Part shown: positions 47,205-56,522 of the stretch, one piece after another
Numbering within the stretch: position 1 is the stretch's first letter
Layout of the letters: each line of letters starts with the position of its first letter
DNA from: AP-15 sp963814805
Lineage (GTDB): Bacteria; Pseudomonadota; Alphaproteobacteria; ATCC43930; CGMCC-115725
Direction: 5' to 3'
NCBI GenBank assembly: GCA_963814805.1
Contig: CAWFER010000014.1
Coordinates: 50,583-114,582, forward strand
Length of the DNA stretch: 64,000 nt
Notes under the pieces: generated by a model
What the model was told of the DNA's origin: nothing
Databases searched by the model: none
What the model saw: only the letters and a program-made list of their open reading frames with translations
Position numbers and translations under genes: made by a program

Positions 47205-48353
47205 ATGGCGCGCAACGGCTTTAGGATCTTCGATTCCGACACTCATGTCGGCCCGGATGCGCGCATCTTGGCCGGCTATCTCAGCGCGGCCGAAAAGGAC
47301 GGCTTGCGTGCTTGGGAGGCGTACAAGTCGGTCGACCGCTCAGGGCGCGAGACCTACACCAAAGGGCAGCGCCGCTATCGTCGTCGCCTCGGCATGGCTG
47401 AACCCGACGAAGCCCCGGCCGGGTACATGGCGGGGTTCACCGGCGTAAGGCGGACGCGCGAGCCCTCGCCCCGTGTCGATGCCGATCCCGGCGAGCGCAT
47501 CAAGGACATGGATCATGAGGGCGTCGACGTGAACCTGACCCTTCCCTCGGGCTGGTTCGGCGCCTGGACGGCCGGCGACGACGTGGCCCTCGAGATGGCG
47601 ATGTATCGCGCCTATCACCGCTGGATGGCGGACTATTGCGGCATTTACCCGAACCGGCTCGGCGGCGTGATCCTGGCCGGCGCCCGCGATGTAGACGGGG
47701 CGCTCGACGAGATCCGTCGCTGGGGGCGCTCGAGCTGGGCCTGGGGGATGATGGTCTACGCACCCGCCGGCACGCCGCTCGACCATCCGACGCTGGAGGC
47801 GCTCTACGCCGAAGCCGCCGAACTCGATCTCGCGGTCGTGCTTCACACCTTCACGGTGATGCCGCCTTACGCGCCGGGCGGGCAGGACACCTGGGACAAT
47901 CTGTGGCTCCAGCGCTCGGCGGCGCACCCCTGGTGCGGCATGCGCAACATGGCGGCGCTGATCGGCAGCGGGGTCATGGACCGCTACCCGAGCTTGCGGG
48001 TCGGCACCTTGGAGGCCGGGCACGGCTGGCTGCCGTTCTGGATGGCGCGGCTTGACGAGCACGCCGAGACAATCAAGGCGGCGCTCCCCGAGCTGGCGCA
48101 CAAGCCCAGCGAATACGTCACCGGCGGGCGCTATTTCCAGAGCATCGAGATCCCCGAGGGCGCCAGGTTGACCAACGCCGTCATCGACCTCGTCGGCGAT
48201 CACGTTCTGATGTACGCGTCGGACTATCCGCATGGCGAGAGCCACTTCCCCCAATCGACCTCGCTGGTGCTGGACTGGGCGATGGAGCCGGCGCGGAAAC
48301 GCAAGCTGCTGTGGGACAACGCCACCCGCTTCTATGCGCGCGCTCCGGTTTGA
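47205..48353 (+). CDS. amidohydrolase family protein (decarboxylase-like)
   Basis: A 382-residue metal-dependent TIM-barrel protein of the amidohydrolase-2 group. It has FRIFDSDTHVG (metal motif), VLHTFTVM, TLEAGHGWLPFWMARL and LMYASDYPHGES (Asp), ending in KRKLLWDNATRFY. Family members hydrolyse or decarboxylate aromatic-acid intermediates. It lies 31 bp after the PEP-mutase family gene and is likely in one operon with it. Confidence 0.88.
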   Translation: MARNGFRIFDSDTHVGPDARILAGYLSAAEKDGLRAWEAYKSVDRSGRETYTKGQRRYRRRLGMAEPDEAPAGYMAGFTGVRRTREPSPRVDADPGERIKDMDHEGVDVNLTLPSGWFGAWTAGDDVALEMAMYRAYHRWMADYCGIYPNRLGGVILAGARDVDGALDEIRRWGRSSWAWGMMVYAPAGTPLDHPTLEALYAEAAELDLAVVLHTFTVMPPYAPGGQDTWDNLWLQRSAAHPWCGMRNMAALIGSGVMDRYPSLRVGTLEAGHGWLPFWMARLDEHAETIKAALPELAHKPSEYVTGGRYFQSIEIPEGARLTNAVIDLVGDHVLMYASDYPHGESHFPQSTSLVLDWAMEPARKRKLLWDNATRFYARAPV

Positions 48354-48629
48354 TGCTGCCGCCTGATCGATGAGGCCCGCCGGGAACCATCGATCGGCTG
48401 GGCAAGTAGCTGGTCAGCCTGAGCGCTTCACCCGGTTTAATGCGGCCGCTCGGATGTCGTTAAGTACCGCAGACGAAGACAATTCGCCGGTATTCCATTT
48501 CGGCGAAAGCGGCCGATCGTGCTTCGGCCGGGGCTGTCGCGCGAGCCGCTTTTCGCTCGCCCCAGGTCGGGTTTTAGCCGAAGATGGCTTTAACCAATGC
48601 GAGCGGGCCAACTTCAAGGCGAGGCAAGG
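48354..48629. other. 276-bp gap without a supported gene
   Basis: No supported coding frame was seen between the amidohydrolase and the cyclase gene. It probably holds the promoter of the latter; no clear hairpin or boxes were seen. Confidence 0.35.
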
Positions 48630-51600
48630 ATGGACATCGCATCCTGGTTAAGCCGTTTGGGCCTCGGACAATACGAGCAGGCGTTCCGCGACAACGATGT
48701 CGACGGCGAGGTATTGCGACGGCTGACCAACGAAGATTTGCGCGATCTAGGCGTCGCCTCGGTCGGTCACCGCCGCAGGTTGCTGGACGCCATCGCCAGC
48801 TTGGGTGGACTCGCGGCGGATGCGTCGACACCGCAAACCGAAACTTCCACGGTTCTTGCGCCGACAGGCGATGCCGAGCGGCGGCAACTGACCGTGATGT
48901 TCTGCGATCTGGTAGGCTCGACGCAGCTCTCGACGCGGCTCGATCCCGAGGATCTGCGGGACGTCATCGGCGCCTACCATCGAGCCGTCGCCGCAGTAAT
49001 CGCCGACGCCGATGGCTTTGTCTCCAGGTACATGGGCGACGGCGTCCTGGTCTATTTCGGCTACCCGCAAGCGCATGAGGATGACGCCGAGCGCGCGGTG
49101 CGTGCGGGACTGCGCGCGATCGACGCTGTCAGTCGCCTCGATGTCAAATCGGTCAAGCTGCAAACCCGCGTCGGGATCGCCACCGGGTTAGTGGTCGTCG
49201 GCGATCTGATCGGCAAGGGCTCGGCTCAGGAGCAATCGGTTGTTGGCGAGACGCCGAACCTCGCCGCCCGCCTGCAAGCCTTGGCTGAGCCCGATGCGGT
49301 CGTGATCGCCGCGGGCACGCGCCGGCTGGTCGGTGCTCTCTTCGAATACCACGACCTTGGCGCCATCGCGGTGAAAGGCATCGCCGGGCCGGTGTCGGCT
49401 TGGCAGGTATTGCGTTCGAGCGTCGTCGCGAGCCGGTTCGAGGCGTTGCACGGAGGGGCGCTGACCCGGCTCGTCGGCCGCGACGAGGAAATTGACCTGC
49501 TCCTGCGGCGCTGGGCGCGCGCCAAGGCGGGCGACGGCCAGGTTGTATTGATCTCTGGCGAAGCCGGCCTCGGTAAGTCGCGCATCGCCGCGGCATTAAG
49601 CGAACGCCTCGACGCCGAGCCGGCGACCCGGCTGCGCCATTTCTGCTCGCCCTATCACCAGAACAGCGCACTCTATCCTTTTGTCAACCAGCTCGAGCGG
49701 GCGGCTGGGTTTGCGCGCGAGGACCCGCCCGCGGTCAAGCTGGAGAAGCTCGAGGGCTTGCTCGCACGCGCAGCTCCGCCCGACGAGGATGTTGCCTTCA
49801 TCGCCGATCTGCTGTCGTTGCCGGTCTCCGAGCGCCACCCGCTGCCGAACCTCAGTCCCCAACGCAAGAAGGACCGGACGCTGCAGGCGCTGGTCCGGCA
49901 GCTCGAGGGATTGGCGAGCGAGCAGCCGGTGATGATGGTGTTCGAAGACGCGCATTGGATCGACCCGACCTCGCGCGAGCTGCTCGACCTCACCGTTGAG
50001 CGGGTGCGCAGCCTGAGGGTGTTGCTGGTCGTGACATTCCGCCCCGACTTCCAGCCGCCCTGGGCTGGCCAGCCGGGGGTCAGCATGCTGGCGCTCAATC
50101 GCCTAGACCGGCGTGACCGGGCGGCCTTGGTCGGGCAGATCGTCGCCGGCAAGGCATTGCCCGCTGAGGTCGTCGAGCAAATCGTCGATCGCACGGATGG
50201 CGTGCCGCTATTCGTCGAGGAACTGACCAAGAGCGTGTTGGAGAGCGGCCTCTTGCGCGAGGAACGGGATCGTTACGTGCTCGACGGGGCGCTGCCGCCA
50301 TTCGCGATCCCGACGAGCTTGCACGACTCGCTGATGGCGCGGCTCGATCGCCTGGCGTCGGTGCGGCATGTGGCGCAGATTGGCGCGGCGATCGGACGCG
50401 AGTTTTCCTACGCGCTGCTGCGCACGGTTTCGCGCCTTTCCGATGGCGAGCTAGAAGCCGCGCTCGCCCGCCTCGTCGCCTCCGGCCTGGTCTTCCAGCG
50501 CGGCGCGCCGCCGGAGGCGGTCTATAGCTTCAAGCACGCGCTGGTGCAGGACGCGGCGCACGGCAGCCTGCTGCGCAGCTCTCGCCAGCAACTGCACGCG
50601 CAAATCGCCGACGCGCTTGAAACCCATTTTGCCGAGCTGATGGACGGCCAGCCCGAGCTCTTCGCGCAGCATTACGCCGAGGCCGGGCTCGTCGAAAAAT
50701 CTGTCGCCTATTGGGGCCAGGCCGGCCGGAGGTCAGCGGCCCGCTCGGCGATGGCGGAAGCCGCCGCGCAGTTGCAAAAGGGGTTGGATCAGCTGGCGCT
50801 GTTGCCGGACGCCGCCAATCGGGAGCGACAGGAGCTCGAATTTCGGAGCGCCCTCGGCGCGGTCTTGTTTGCGGTCAAGGGCGCTGCCGCCCCGGAAACG
50901 GGTCATGCTTATGCTCGCGCGCGAAAGCTGTGGGAGCAGCTGGGCTTTCCCGCGGAGTTCCTTCAGGTTCCCTATGGGGAGTCTCGCTATCACATGTTCC
51001 GTGGCGAATTGGATTTGGCGCTGCGCTTGGATGAAAGTTTGCTGCGCCTGAGCCAGCAGCGCAATGATTCCGCCGGGCTGGTTCTGGGTCACTTCTCCTC
51101 CGGTCGAAACCTGATGCATGCGGGGAGGTTCGCGTCGTCCCGGTCGCATCTGGAAGAGGTGCTGGCGCTTCATGATCCGATCTCTGACAGCTCGCTCGTC
51201 CATCAGACCGGAATTTACCCTCACGTAAACTCACAAGGGATCTTGGGCATCGTACTTCTCTGTCTCGGCTTTCCCGACCAGGCATTGGCGCGGAGCAGCG
51301 CAGCAATCGCAGAGGCTCGGCGGTTGGCTCATCTAACGTCTTTAGCTGTGAGCTTGACGAACGGCACCACGGTGCTTTCGCTTGTCGGCGACAATGCAGC
51401 CTTCGATGAGTGGGTGGACCAGATAGTTGCGGTCACGACCGAGCAGGGTTTCCCCGTCTGGCGCGCCCAGGGGACCATCTTTCGCGGGTGGCTCAAGGTC
51501 AAGAATGGCGATGTGGCGGAGGGGATATCGCTGCTGCGCAGCGGTTCGAGCGCTTACCGCGCCACGGGGGCGGAGGCATATATGCCTCATTTTTTCGCCC

Positions 51601-51980
51601 TTCTGGCCGGGGCATGTGAAATCGCAGGGCAAGTTGAAGAGGCCGCTACTCTGATTGACCGTGCTTTGCAGATCGTCGAAAGGACCGGGCAGCGCTGGTT
51701 CGCGGCGGAGCTGTATCGGCATAAAGGCCAACTGCTGCTGCGGCAGGGGCATTCCGAGGCTGCCGAGCAGCTCTATCGCAAGGCTCTGAGCATCGCGCAG
51801 GAGCAGGGCGCCAAGCTCTGGGAATTGCGCGCCGCCGTCAGCCTCGCCAGGCTTGGCCGGGACCAGGCTCGCCGCTCCGAAGCCCGTGACGTTCTCGCCC
51901 CGGTCTACGACTGGTTCACCGAAGGGTTCGACACCCAAGACCTTAAGGGCGCGAAGGCGCTGCTCGACGAGCTAAGCTAG
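48630..51980 (+). CDS. SAM-adenylate/guanylate cyclase-AAA-TPR regulator
   Basis: A large cytoplasmic protein of about 1116 residues. The N-terminal SAM domain (DIASWLSRLGLGQYEQAFRD, about 1-65) is followed by a class III nucleotide cyclase domain (about 90-260; VMFCDLVGSTQLSTRLD and YMGDGVLVYFGYP carry the metal-binding Asp residues). An AAA/STAND ATPase follows (Walker A GEAGLGKS near 325, Walker B-like MMVFEDAHWID). The long C-terminal region is helical and TPR-like (AEQLYRKALSIAQEQGAKLW). Such proteins link ligand or protein sensing to cyclic-nucleotide production. ATG 48630 is used. Confidence 0.85.
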   Translation: MDIASWLSRLGLGQYEQAFRDNDVDGEVLRRLTNEDLRDLGVASVGHRRRLLDAIASLGGLAADASTPQTETSTVLAPTGDAERRQLTVMFCDLVGSTQLSTRLDPEDLRDVIGAYHRAVAAVIADADGFVSRYMGDGVLVYFGYPQAHEDDAERAVRAGLRAIDAVSRLDVKSVKLQTRVGIATGLVVVGDLIGKGSAQEQSVVGETPNLAARLQALAEPDAVVIAAGTRRLVGALFEYHDLGAIAVKGIAGPVSAWQVLRSSVVASRFEALHGGALTRLVGRDEEIDLLLRRWARAKAGDGQVVLISGEAGLGKSRIAAALSERLDAEPATRLRHFCSPYHQNSALYPFVNQLERAAGFAREDPPAVKLEKLEGLLARAAPPDEDVAFIADLLSLPVSERHPLPNLSPQRKKDRTLQALVRQLEGLASEQPVMMVFEDAHWIDPTSRELLDLTVERVRSLRVLLVVTFRPDFQPPWAGQPGVSMLALNRLDRRDRAALVGQIVAGKALPAEVVEQIVDRTDGVPLFVEELTKSVLESGLLREERDRYVLDGALPPFAIPTSLHDSLMARLDRLASVRHVAQIGAAIGREFSYALLRTVSRLSDGELEAALARLVASGLVFQRGAPPEAVYSFKHALVQDAAHGSLLRSSRQQLHAQIADALETHFAELMDGQPELFAQHYAEAGLVEKSVAYWGQAGRRSAARSAMAEAAAQLQKGLDQLALLPDAANRERQELEFRSALGAVLFAVKGAAAPETGHAYARARKLWEQLGFPAEFLQVPYGESRYHMFRGELDLALRLDESLLRLSQQRNDSAGLVLGHFSSGRNLMHAGRFASSRSHLEEVLALHDPISDSSLVHQTGIYPHVNSQGILGIVLLCLGFPDQALARSSAAIAEARRLAHLTSLAVSLTNGTTVLSLVGDNAAFDEWVDQIVAVTTEQGFPVWRAQGTIFRGWLKVKNGDVAEGISLLRSGSSAYRATGAEAYMPHFFALLAGACEIAGQVEEAATLIDRALQIVERTGQRWFAAELYRHKGQLLLRQGHSEAAEQLYRKALSIAQEQGAKLWELRAAVSLARLGRDQARRSEARDVLAPVYDWFTEGFDTQDLKGAKALLDELS

Positions 51981-52267
51981 GGGACGGCTCAAGCAGCCCA
52001 CAACTCGGTCACCAGGGCAGCGGGTTCCCTGAGCTGGACCTACACAAGGTCGCTCCGGGCTTTTCGACAGCGCCCGGGGATGCCGCCGGGTTGAAACGAC
52101 GGGGAGCGTTTCGGGGTCGACCTCGCCTTTCGGACGCGCAACCAGACGGTTAAAGACACTTTCCATAAATGTAATTAGTTGCTAGAGTTTAATGTGGCGG
52201 CTCAGATCGCCGGTCCGCTGTTGGCGGGCTCACGTCGGGGGCAAGGTAGAGCGGATCGGAGGAAACG
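51981..52267. other. 287-bp gap without a supported gene
   Basis: This gap turns AT-richer near 52150-52200 (around GACACTTTCCATAAATGTAATT), which could be a promoter for the next two genes. No coding frame is supported here. Confidence 0.4.
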
Positions 52268-52516
52268 ATGGGGTGTGCCGTCATAAGGACCCATAGTGGC
52301 CACCATACCCACAAGGTGATTATCGATGAAGGAGTGCTTGACCGAGTGGCTGAGGCTCTCGGCATCTCTCCGGCTGATCGCCGTCGATTAATCTCCGGCA
52401 CTGAATCCATCCATATCTATCGCGGCGCCTGGCCAACGCCCGGCGCTCCAGCAACGCCAGACCCACCGCCGGCGCCAGGCGCCCCGCCAACGCCACCGGG
52501 CGGGCGCGGACCTTAA
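52268..52516 (+). CDS. small protein with proline-rich tail, unknown
   Basis: An 82-residue protein I do not recognise. Residues 1-52 (CAVIRTHSGHHTHKVIIDEG, then VLDRVAEALGISPADRRRLI) form a compact, probably helical unit with a His cluster. Residues 53-82 are almost only Pro, Gly, Ala and Thr (TPGAPATPDPPPAPGAPPTP). GATCGGAGGAAACG gives a strong ribosome site before ATG 52268. It lies 5 bp upstream of a P-loop NTPase gene and was probably expressed with it. Proposed roles (adaptor, antigen-like or precursor peptide) are speculative. Confidence 0.6.
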   Translation: MGCAVIRTHSGHHTHKVIIDEGVLDRVAEALGISPADRRRLISGTESIHIYRGAWPTPGAPATPDPPPAPGAPPTPPGGRGP

Positions 52517-52521
52517 CGCAG

Positions 52522-53553
52522 ATGAATGGCGGAAGCCTTCCCGCTAACGTTAAGCGCACCTCCGTACTGCGCCGCGTACCGCCGCTAGAGGTAATCCGAT
52601 TCCGATCGGAATATGGCGGCGAGGGTGATATCTGCGCCTTCGAATTACCGCGCGATGCGTTCCCGATCATGGTCGAATCACCGACCGGCCGGGTGCTGAC
52701 AATCGCTCCGGGCGATGTCTTTCTCGGCACGCCGGGGTACCGTGAGGCGAGGCAGTGGCTTGCTGGCGCCATACCCGCTCGCGGGCTTGTTCCAGGTGAC
52801 GACTACTGGGTGCTTTCTGATTCCGGGGTGGTTGGCGAACTGATCAGCTACTCGCATTTGGAAATGGGCTACCTGGGTAGCGTGCGCTATCTTGGGGCGG
52901 TGTGCGGGGACCGCGGCGAGACGCTGAACATTCGGCAATTCGGCGTGACGGGCGCCGGCGGAACGGATCGCAACGCGCCTGTGTATCTGATACTCGGGAC
53001 CTCGTCGGAGGTCGGCAAGACTACAGCTGGAGTCGCTGTCTTGCGCACGCTGCGCTTGAAGGGGTACGCGAGCGTGATCGCCTTGAAGGCGACCGGAACG
53101 TCATCGTTCACGGAGATCGCGAGGTACCTGGATTTCGGGGCGGCGCAGGCTTTTGATTGCATCGATTTCGGCCTTCCGACCACATATCCGGTGGGCCGCG
53201 AAGGAATCAGCGACATCTTTTTCAATGCGGTCGATTTCTGCCTCTCGCTGCCAGCCGACGCCCTGGTGGTGGAATGCGCCGGCGACCCGGTCTCGGCCAA
53301 TGCGCCCGAGCTTCTTAGCTGTCTGAAAGCGCGGCGCTCCGATCTTAAGATAATCCTCGCCGCGTCCGATGCGCTCGGCGCGATGGGCGCGAAGCATGCG
53401 CTGGCGCAAATCGGGCTCGCCATCAGCCTGATAACCGGCCCGTGCACCGATACGCCGATCCTGCGCGAACGAACCCAGGCGTTGTGCGGCATCCCCGCGA
53501 TAAACCTCGCCCGCGGCCCCGATCAAACAGGGAGCGCGGCTGCAACGCTATGA
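52522..53553 (+). CDS. P-loop NTPase with N-terminal beta-rich domain, unknown
   Basis: A 343-residue protein. Residues 1-150 are beta-rich (IRFRSEYGGEGDICAFEL, VLTIAPGDVFLGTPGYREAR) without a named family. Residues about 155-330 are a P-loop NTPase: YLILGTSSEVGKTTAGVAVL gives Walker A GTSSEVGKTT, and ADALVVECAGDPVSANAPEL lies in the Walker B region. The layout resembles SIMIBI-type enzymes such as DUF1611/dethiobiotin-synthetase-like proteins. I cannot assign a reaction. It follows the small proline-tailed gene closely and is followed by a recombinase relic. Confidence 0.65.
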   Translation: MNGGSLPANVKRTSVLRRVPPLEVIRFRSEYGGEGDICAFELPRDAFPIMVESPTGRVLTIAPGDVFLGTPGYREARQWLAGAIPARGLVPGDDYWVLSDSGVVGELISYSHLEMGYLGSVRYLGAVCGDRGETLNIRQFGVTGAGGTDRNAPVYLILGTSSEVGKTTAGVAVLRTLRLKGYASVIALKATGTSSFTEIARYLDFGAAQAFDCIDFGLPTTYPVGREGISDIFFNAVDFCLSLPADALVVECAGDPVSANAPELLSCLKARRSDLKIILAASDALGAMGAKHALAQIGLAISLITGPCTDTPILRERTQALCGIPAINLARGPDQTGSAAATL

Positions 53554-53689
53554 GCCTGCCCGCGGCAGCCGATGCCGGAACCGATGGCTGAACCGCTGCC
53601 TGGGTCATCATCCTGACTTAGCAAGAACATGGCCACCCGCGGCCCGGCGTCGCCCAGCCCCGAGCGCGCCAGGCGCGGCAGCGCTCGCC

Positions 53690-53816
53690 AATGGCGGCGC
53701 ACTCGAGCACGTTGAGGAAATGGCGGCGCACCAGAGCCCGCGCCCGACCAAGCTCTACCGCCGCGCCAAGGAGCGGCTTACTCCGGGACGAGGTCGAGAG
53801 GATCAGATTGTGAAAT
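53690..53816 (+). pseudogene. tyrosine recombinase C-terminal relic
   Basis: The segment reads NGGALEHVEEMAAHQSPRPT then KLYRRAKERLT, and in a neighbouring frame DEVERIRL with a stop. This matches the C-terminal catalytic end of phage-type integrases (H-x-S-P-x-x-T-K-L-Y-D-R with the nucleophile Tyr, ending DEVERI). No complete gene precedes it, so it is a relic of an integrated element. Confidence 0.7.
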
Positions 53817-53930
53817 AATCATAGGCGGCGTCGATTGCCGGGATCGGATGCCCTGGCTTACGCTGAGACCCTCGCCCGTCCGAGCCATCAGCCTCGGACT
53901 CACAGAGATAAACCAGCGAGGGAGAAAACC

Positions 53931-55037
53931 ATGACCGGGTCGCTCGAGGAACGCTTTCAGAACCTGCACGAGTTCGTCACCCAGGCGCGCATCAATCTCA
54001 ATCGCAACAATTGGGACTATCTGATCGGCGGCTCGGAGACCGAGACGACCTTGGCGCGCAACCGTGCGGCGCTCGACGCCTGGGGTTTCCGCCCCCGAGT
54101 GTTGCGCGATGTGTCAAACGTCGACTGTAGCCGCACATTCCTCGGCAAGAAGCTGCGCATCCCGGTGCTGTGCTCGGCCGTCGGCGGGCTTGAAGTGTTC
54201 GAGCCGGGCGGCGGCGCCACCGTTGCCGCGGCCACCCGCGAGTTCGGCAACGGCATGATTTTGAGCTCCGGCGCGCATCCCGGCATGGAAAAAACCGCCG
54301 AAGCCGCGGGCGATGGCTTCAAGATCTTCCAGCTCTATGTCCGCGGCGATGCCGACTGGGTCGATGACCATGTCTGCCGCGCCATCGACCTCGGCTATGA
54401 CGCGTTCTGCTTTACCATCGACACCGACAGCCACAGCCGCCGCGAGCGCGACATCGCCAAACGCCATCAGCGCCGGCGCGCGCGTCTAAGCGCAAGCGAC
54501 GAGGAGGCCCGCATCCACCAGGCCCGCTTCAACTGGCGCGATATCGAGCGGATCAAGAACAACTTCGACATTCCAATCCTGCTAAAGGGCATCGGCACCG
54601 CCGAGGACGCCAAGCTTGCGCTCGAGTGCGGGGCCGACTGCGTTTACGTGTCGAACCATGGCGGGCGCCAGCTCGATCAAGGCGTCGGCTCGATCGATGT
54701 CCTGCCCGAGGTCGTTGAAGCGGTCGGGGGACGCGCCCGAATCATGGTCGATGGCGGCATCTATCGAGGCGCCGATGTGGTCAAGGCGCTGATCCTCGGC
54801 GCCGACGTTGTCTCGGTTGGTCGGCTTTATATTTATGGCCTTGCCGCGGCTGGGGGGCCAGGTGTCGTGCGGCTGTTCGAGATCCTCGAAGACGAGGTCC
54901 GCATCTGTCTATCGCTGCTCGGCGTCACCGGTTATCACGAGCTCGACAAATCCTATATCCGCCCGGCGCGCCAAGTGGTGACGCCGCACGTCCACAGCGT
55001 CTTCCCGCACCTCAACCTGCCGCGCGAAACATATTAG
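53931..55037 (+). CDS. FMN-dependent alpha-hydroxy acid oxidase/dehydrogenase (LldD-like)
   Basis: A 368-residue TIM-barrel flavoprotein of the lactate/glycolate oxidase family. It has LIGGSETETTLARNRAALD, IPVLCSAVGGLEVF, FCFTIDTDSHSRRERD, ILLKGIGTAEDAKLALECGA and the active-site region SNHGGRQLDQGVGSIDVLPE, followed by IMVDGGIYRGADVVKAL. It oxidises a 2-hydroxy acid; the substrate is unknown. GCGAGGGAG precedes ATG 53931. The 375-bp gap upstream holds the recombinase relic. Confidence 0.9.
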   Translation: MTGSLEERFQNLHEFVTQARINLNRNNWDYLIGGSETETTLARNRAALDAWGFRPRVLRDVSNVDCSRTFLGKKLRIPVLCSAVGGLEVFEPGGGATVAAATREFGNGMILSSGAHPGMEKTAEAAGDGFKIFQLYVRGDADWVDDHVCRAIDLGYDAFCFTIDTDSHSRRERDIAKRHQRRRARLSASDEEARIHQARFNWRDIERIKNNFDIPILLKGIGTAEDAKLALECGADCVYVSNHGGRQLDQGVGSIDVLPEVVEAVGGRARIMVDGGIYRGADVVKALILGADVVSVGRLYIYGLAAAGGPGVVRLFEILEDEVRICLSLLGVTGYHELDKSYIRPARQVVTPHVHSVFPHLNLPRETY

Positions 55038-55087
55038 GAACCGCGATAGGCTGCTGTGCAGCCCTGGCGACGGCGCCCTCGTGCGCC

Positions 55088-55303
55088 GTTCTGGCCATGG
55101 TCAAGCGCGCTGCTGAAATCCAGGGTCGCGGCGTCAGCGATTTCGTGGTCGCCGCCGCCGAGGAGCCTGCCCATCGAACGATCGAAGAAACCGAGATCAT
55201 CCGTCTCTCGGTTGAGGATCAGCGACCGTTGGCCGAGGCGCCGCTCAACCCGCCCGAGCCAGCGCCCGCCATCGTGCCCGCCGCCGAAGATCACCGCCGG
55301 CTC
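55088..55303 (+). pseudogene. TacA-like (DUF1778) antitoxin relic
   Basis: The frame reads VLAMVKRAAEIQGRGVSDFV then VAAAEEPAHRTIEETEIIRL then SVEDQRPLAEAPLNPPEPAP, which is nearly the whole DUF1778 family antitoxin. The N-terminal ribbon-helix-helix part is missing or degraded, and no GNAT toxin follows. The frame runs on without a stop into unrelated sequence, so it is not a functional gene. Confidence 0.65.
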
Positions 55304-56522
55304 GCAGCCGGCTGCTATCGGCAGCGCCTGGCGCGGCCATGTTATGGCTGGCGGTGGATGGCGGCGTGGCTGGCGACCCAGGGCCATGTCGTCCACCGCC
55401 AACAGGTCGCCGAAACTAAGCTAGAGGTCGATTGGGTCGTCATGATTTGCGCCCGCAAGCCGGATCATTCAACAACATGGGGAGCGCCCTTCTCAGCCAC
55501 CGATCGCTTCATTAACAGAACCACGAACACGAGCACAAAGGTCAGCGCCGCAATCATCCAGAAGCAGTCGAAATAGGCGAGCGCAGAAGATTGCTGCTGA
55601 CGCAGATTTTCGAGTTCCTGCAAACCCAGTTGCCGCGCGGCGACCGGATCGCCGATCGCTTGGGAGAAGAACGCCTGAGCGCGCGCGATGAAGGAGTTCG
55701 CGGCTGCGTTGAAAGGATCGAGATACTCACCCAGACGCAGGGTGTGGAATTGATCACGCCGCTCTTGGAAGGTTTGCGACAACGACACCCCGACGCTGCC
55801 TCCCTCGTTGCGCAACAGGCTCAACAAGCCGACCGCCGCCCCTTGCAATTCCAATGGCGTATAGAGGTAGGCCGCGACGTTTGCCGGCGCAAAACATACC
55901 GACAAGCCCAAAACCACGAGAACGCGAGGCCAGACGGCCTGGCCTGGGCTGATGTCGAGGTTCATTTGGGACATCCAATAATCCCCGGCGGTCATCAGCA
56001 GCAGCCCCGCGCCGATCAGCCAGCGAGCATCCATCTTGAGGCCGATCAGGCGCCCGACAATCGGCATCGCGATCACCGCAAAGACGCCACTCGGCGACAT
56101 CACCAGTCCGGTCCTCAGCGCATCGTAACCAAACAGGGATTGCAGTAGACCGAGCAATGATTTGGTGGCCGCAAAGAGCGCAAGGTAAGCGCAGAAGATG
56201 ATGATGCAGCAGGCCGCGAAGTTGCGTTCGCGCAACGGCCGGAAATTGACCACCGGGTTGCGGTGACGCACCTCCCAAAAGACCAGCCCCGCCAAACCCG
56301 CGATAAAGCAAATGGCGAGCGTCTGGATGCGCCAGAACGGATCGCCCAGCCAGTCCCATTCCTGGCCTTTGCTGAGCATCACCTCCCAGCTGACCATGAC
56401 GATGACCAGCAGCGACAAGCCGATCGAGTCGAAATGGAACGGCTTCTTCTTCAGCTCCAGGCGTTGCGTGATCAGATAGTCTGGTTCGCGAAGCAGGAAA
56501 TAACATCCTGCGAATGCCAGAA

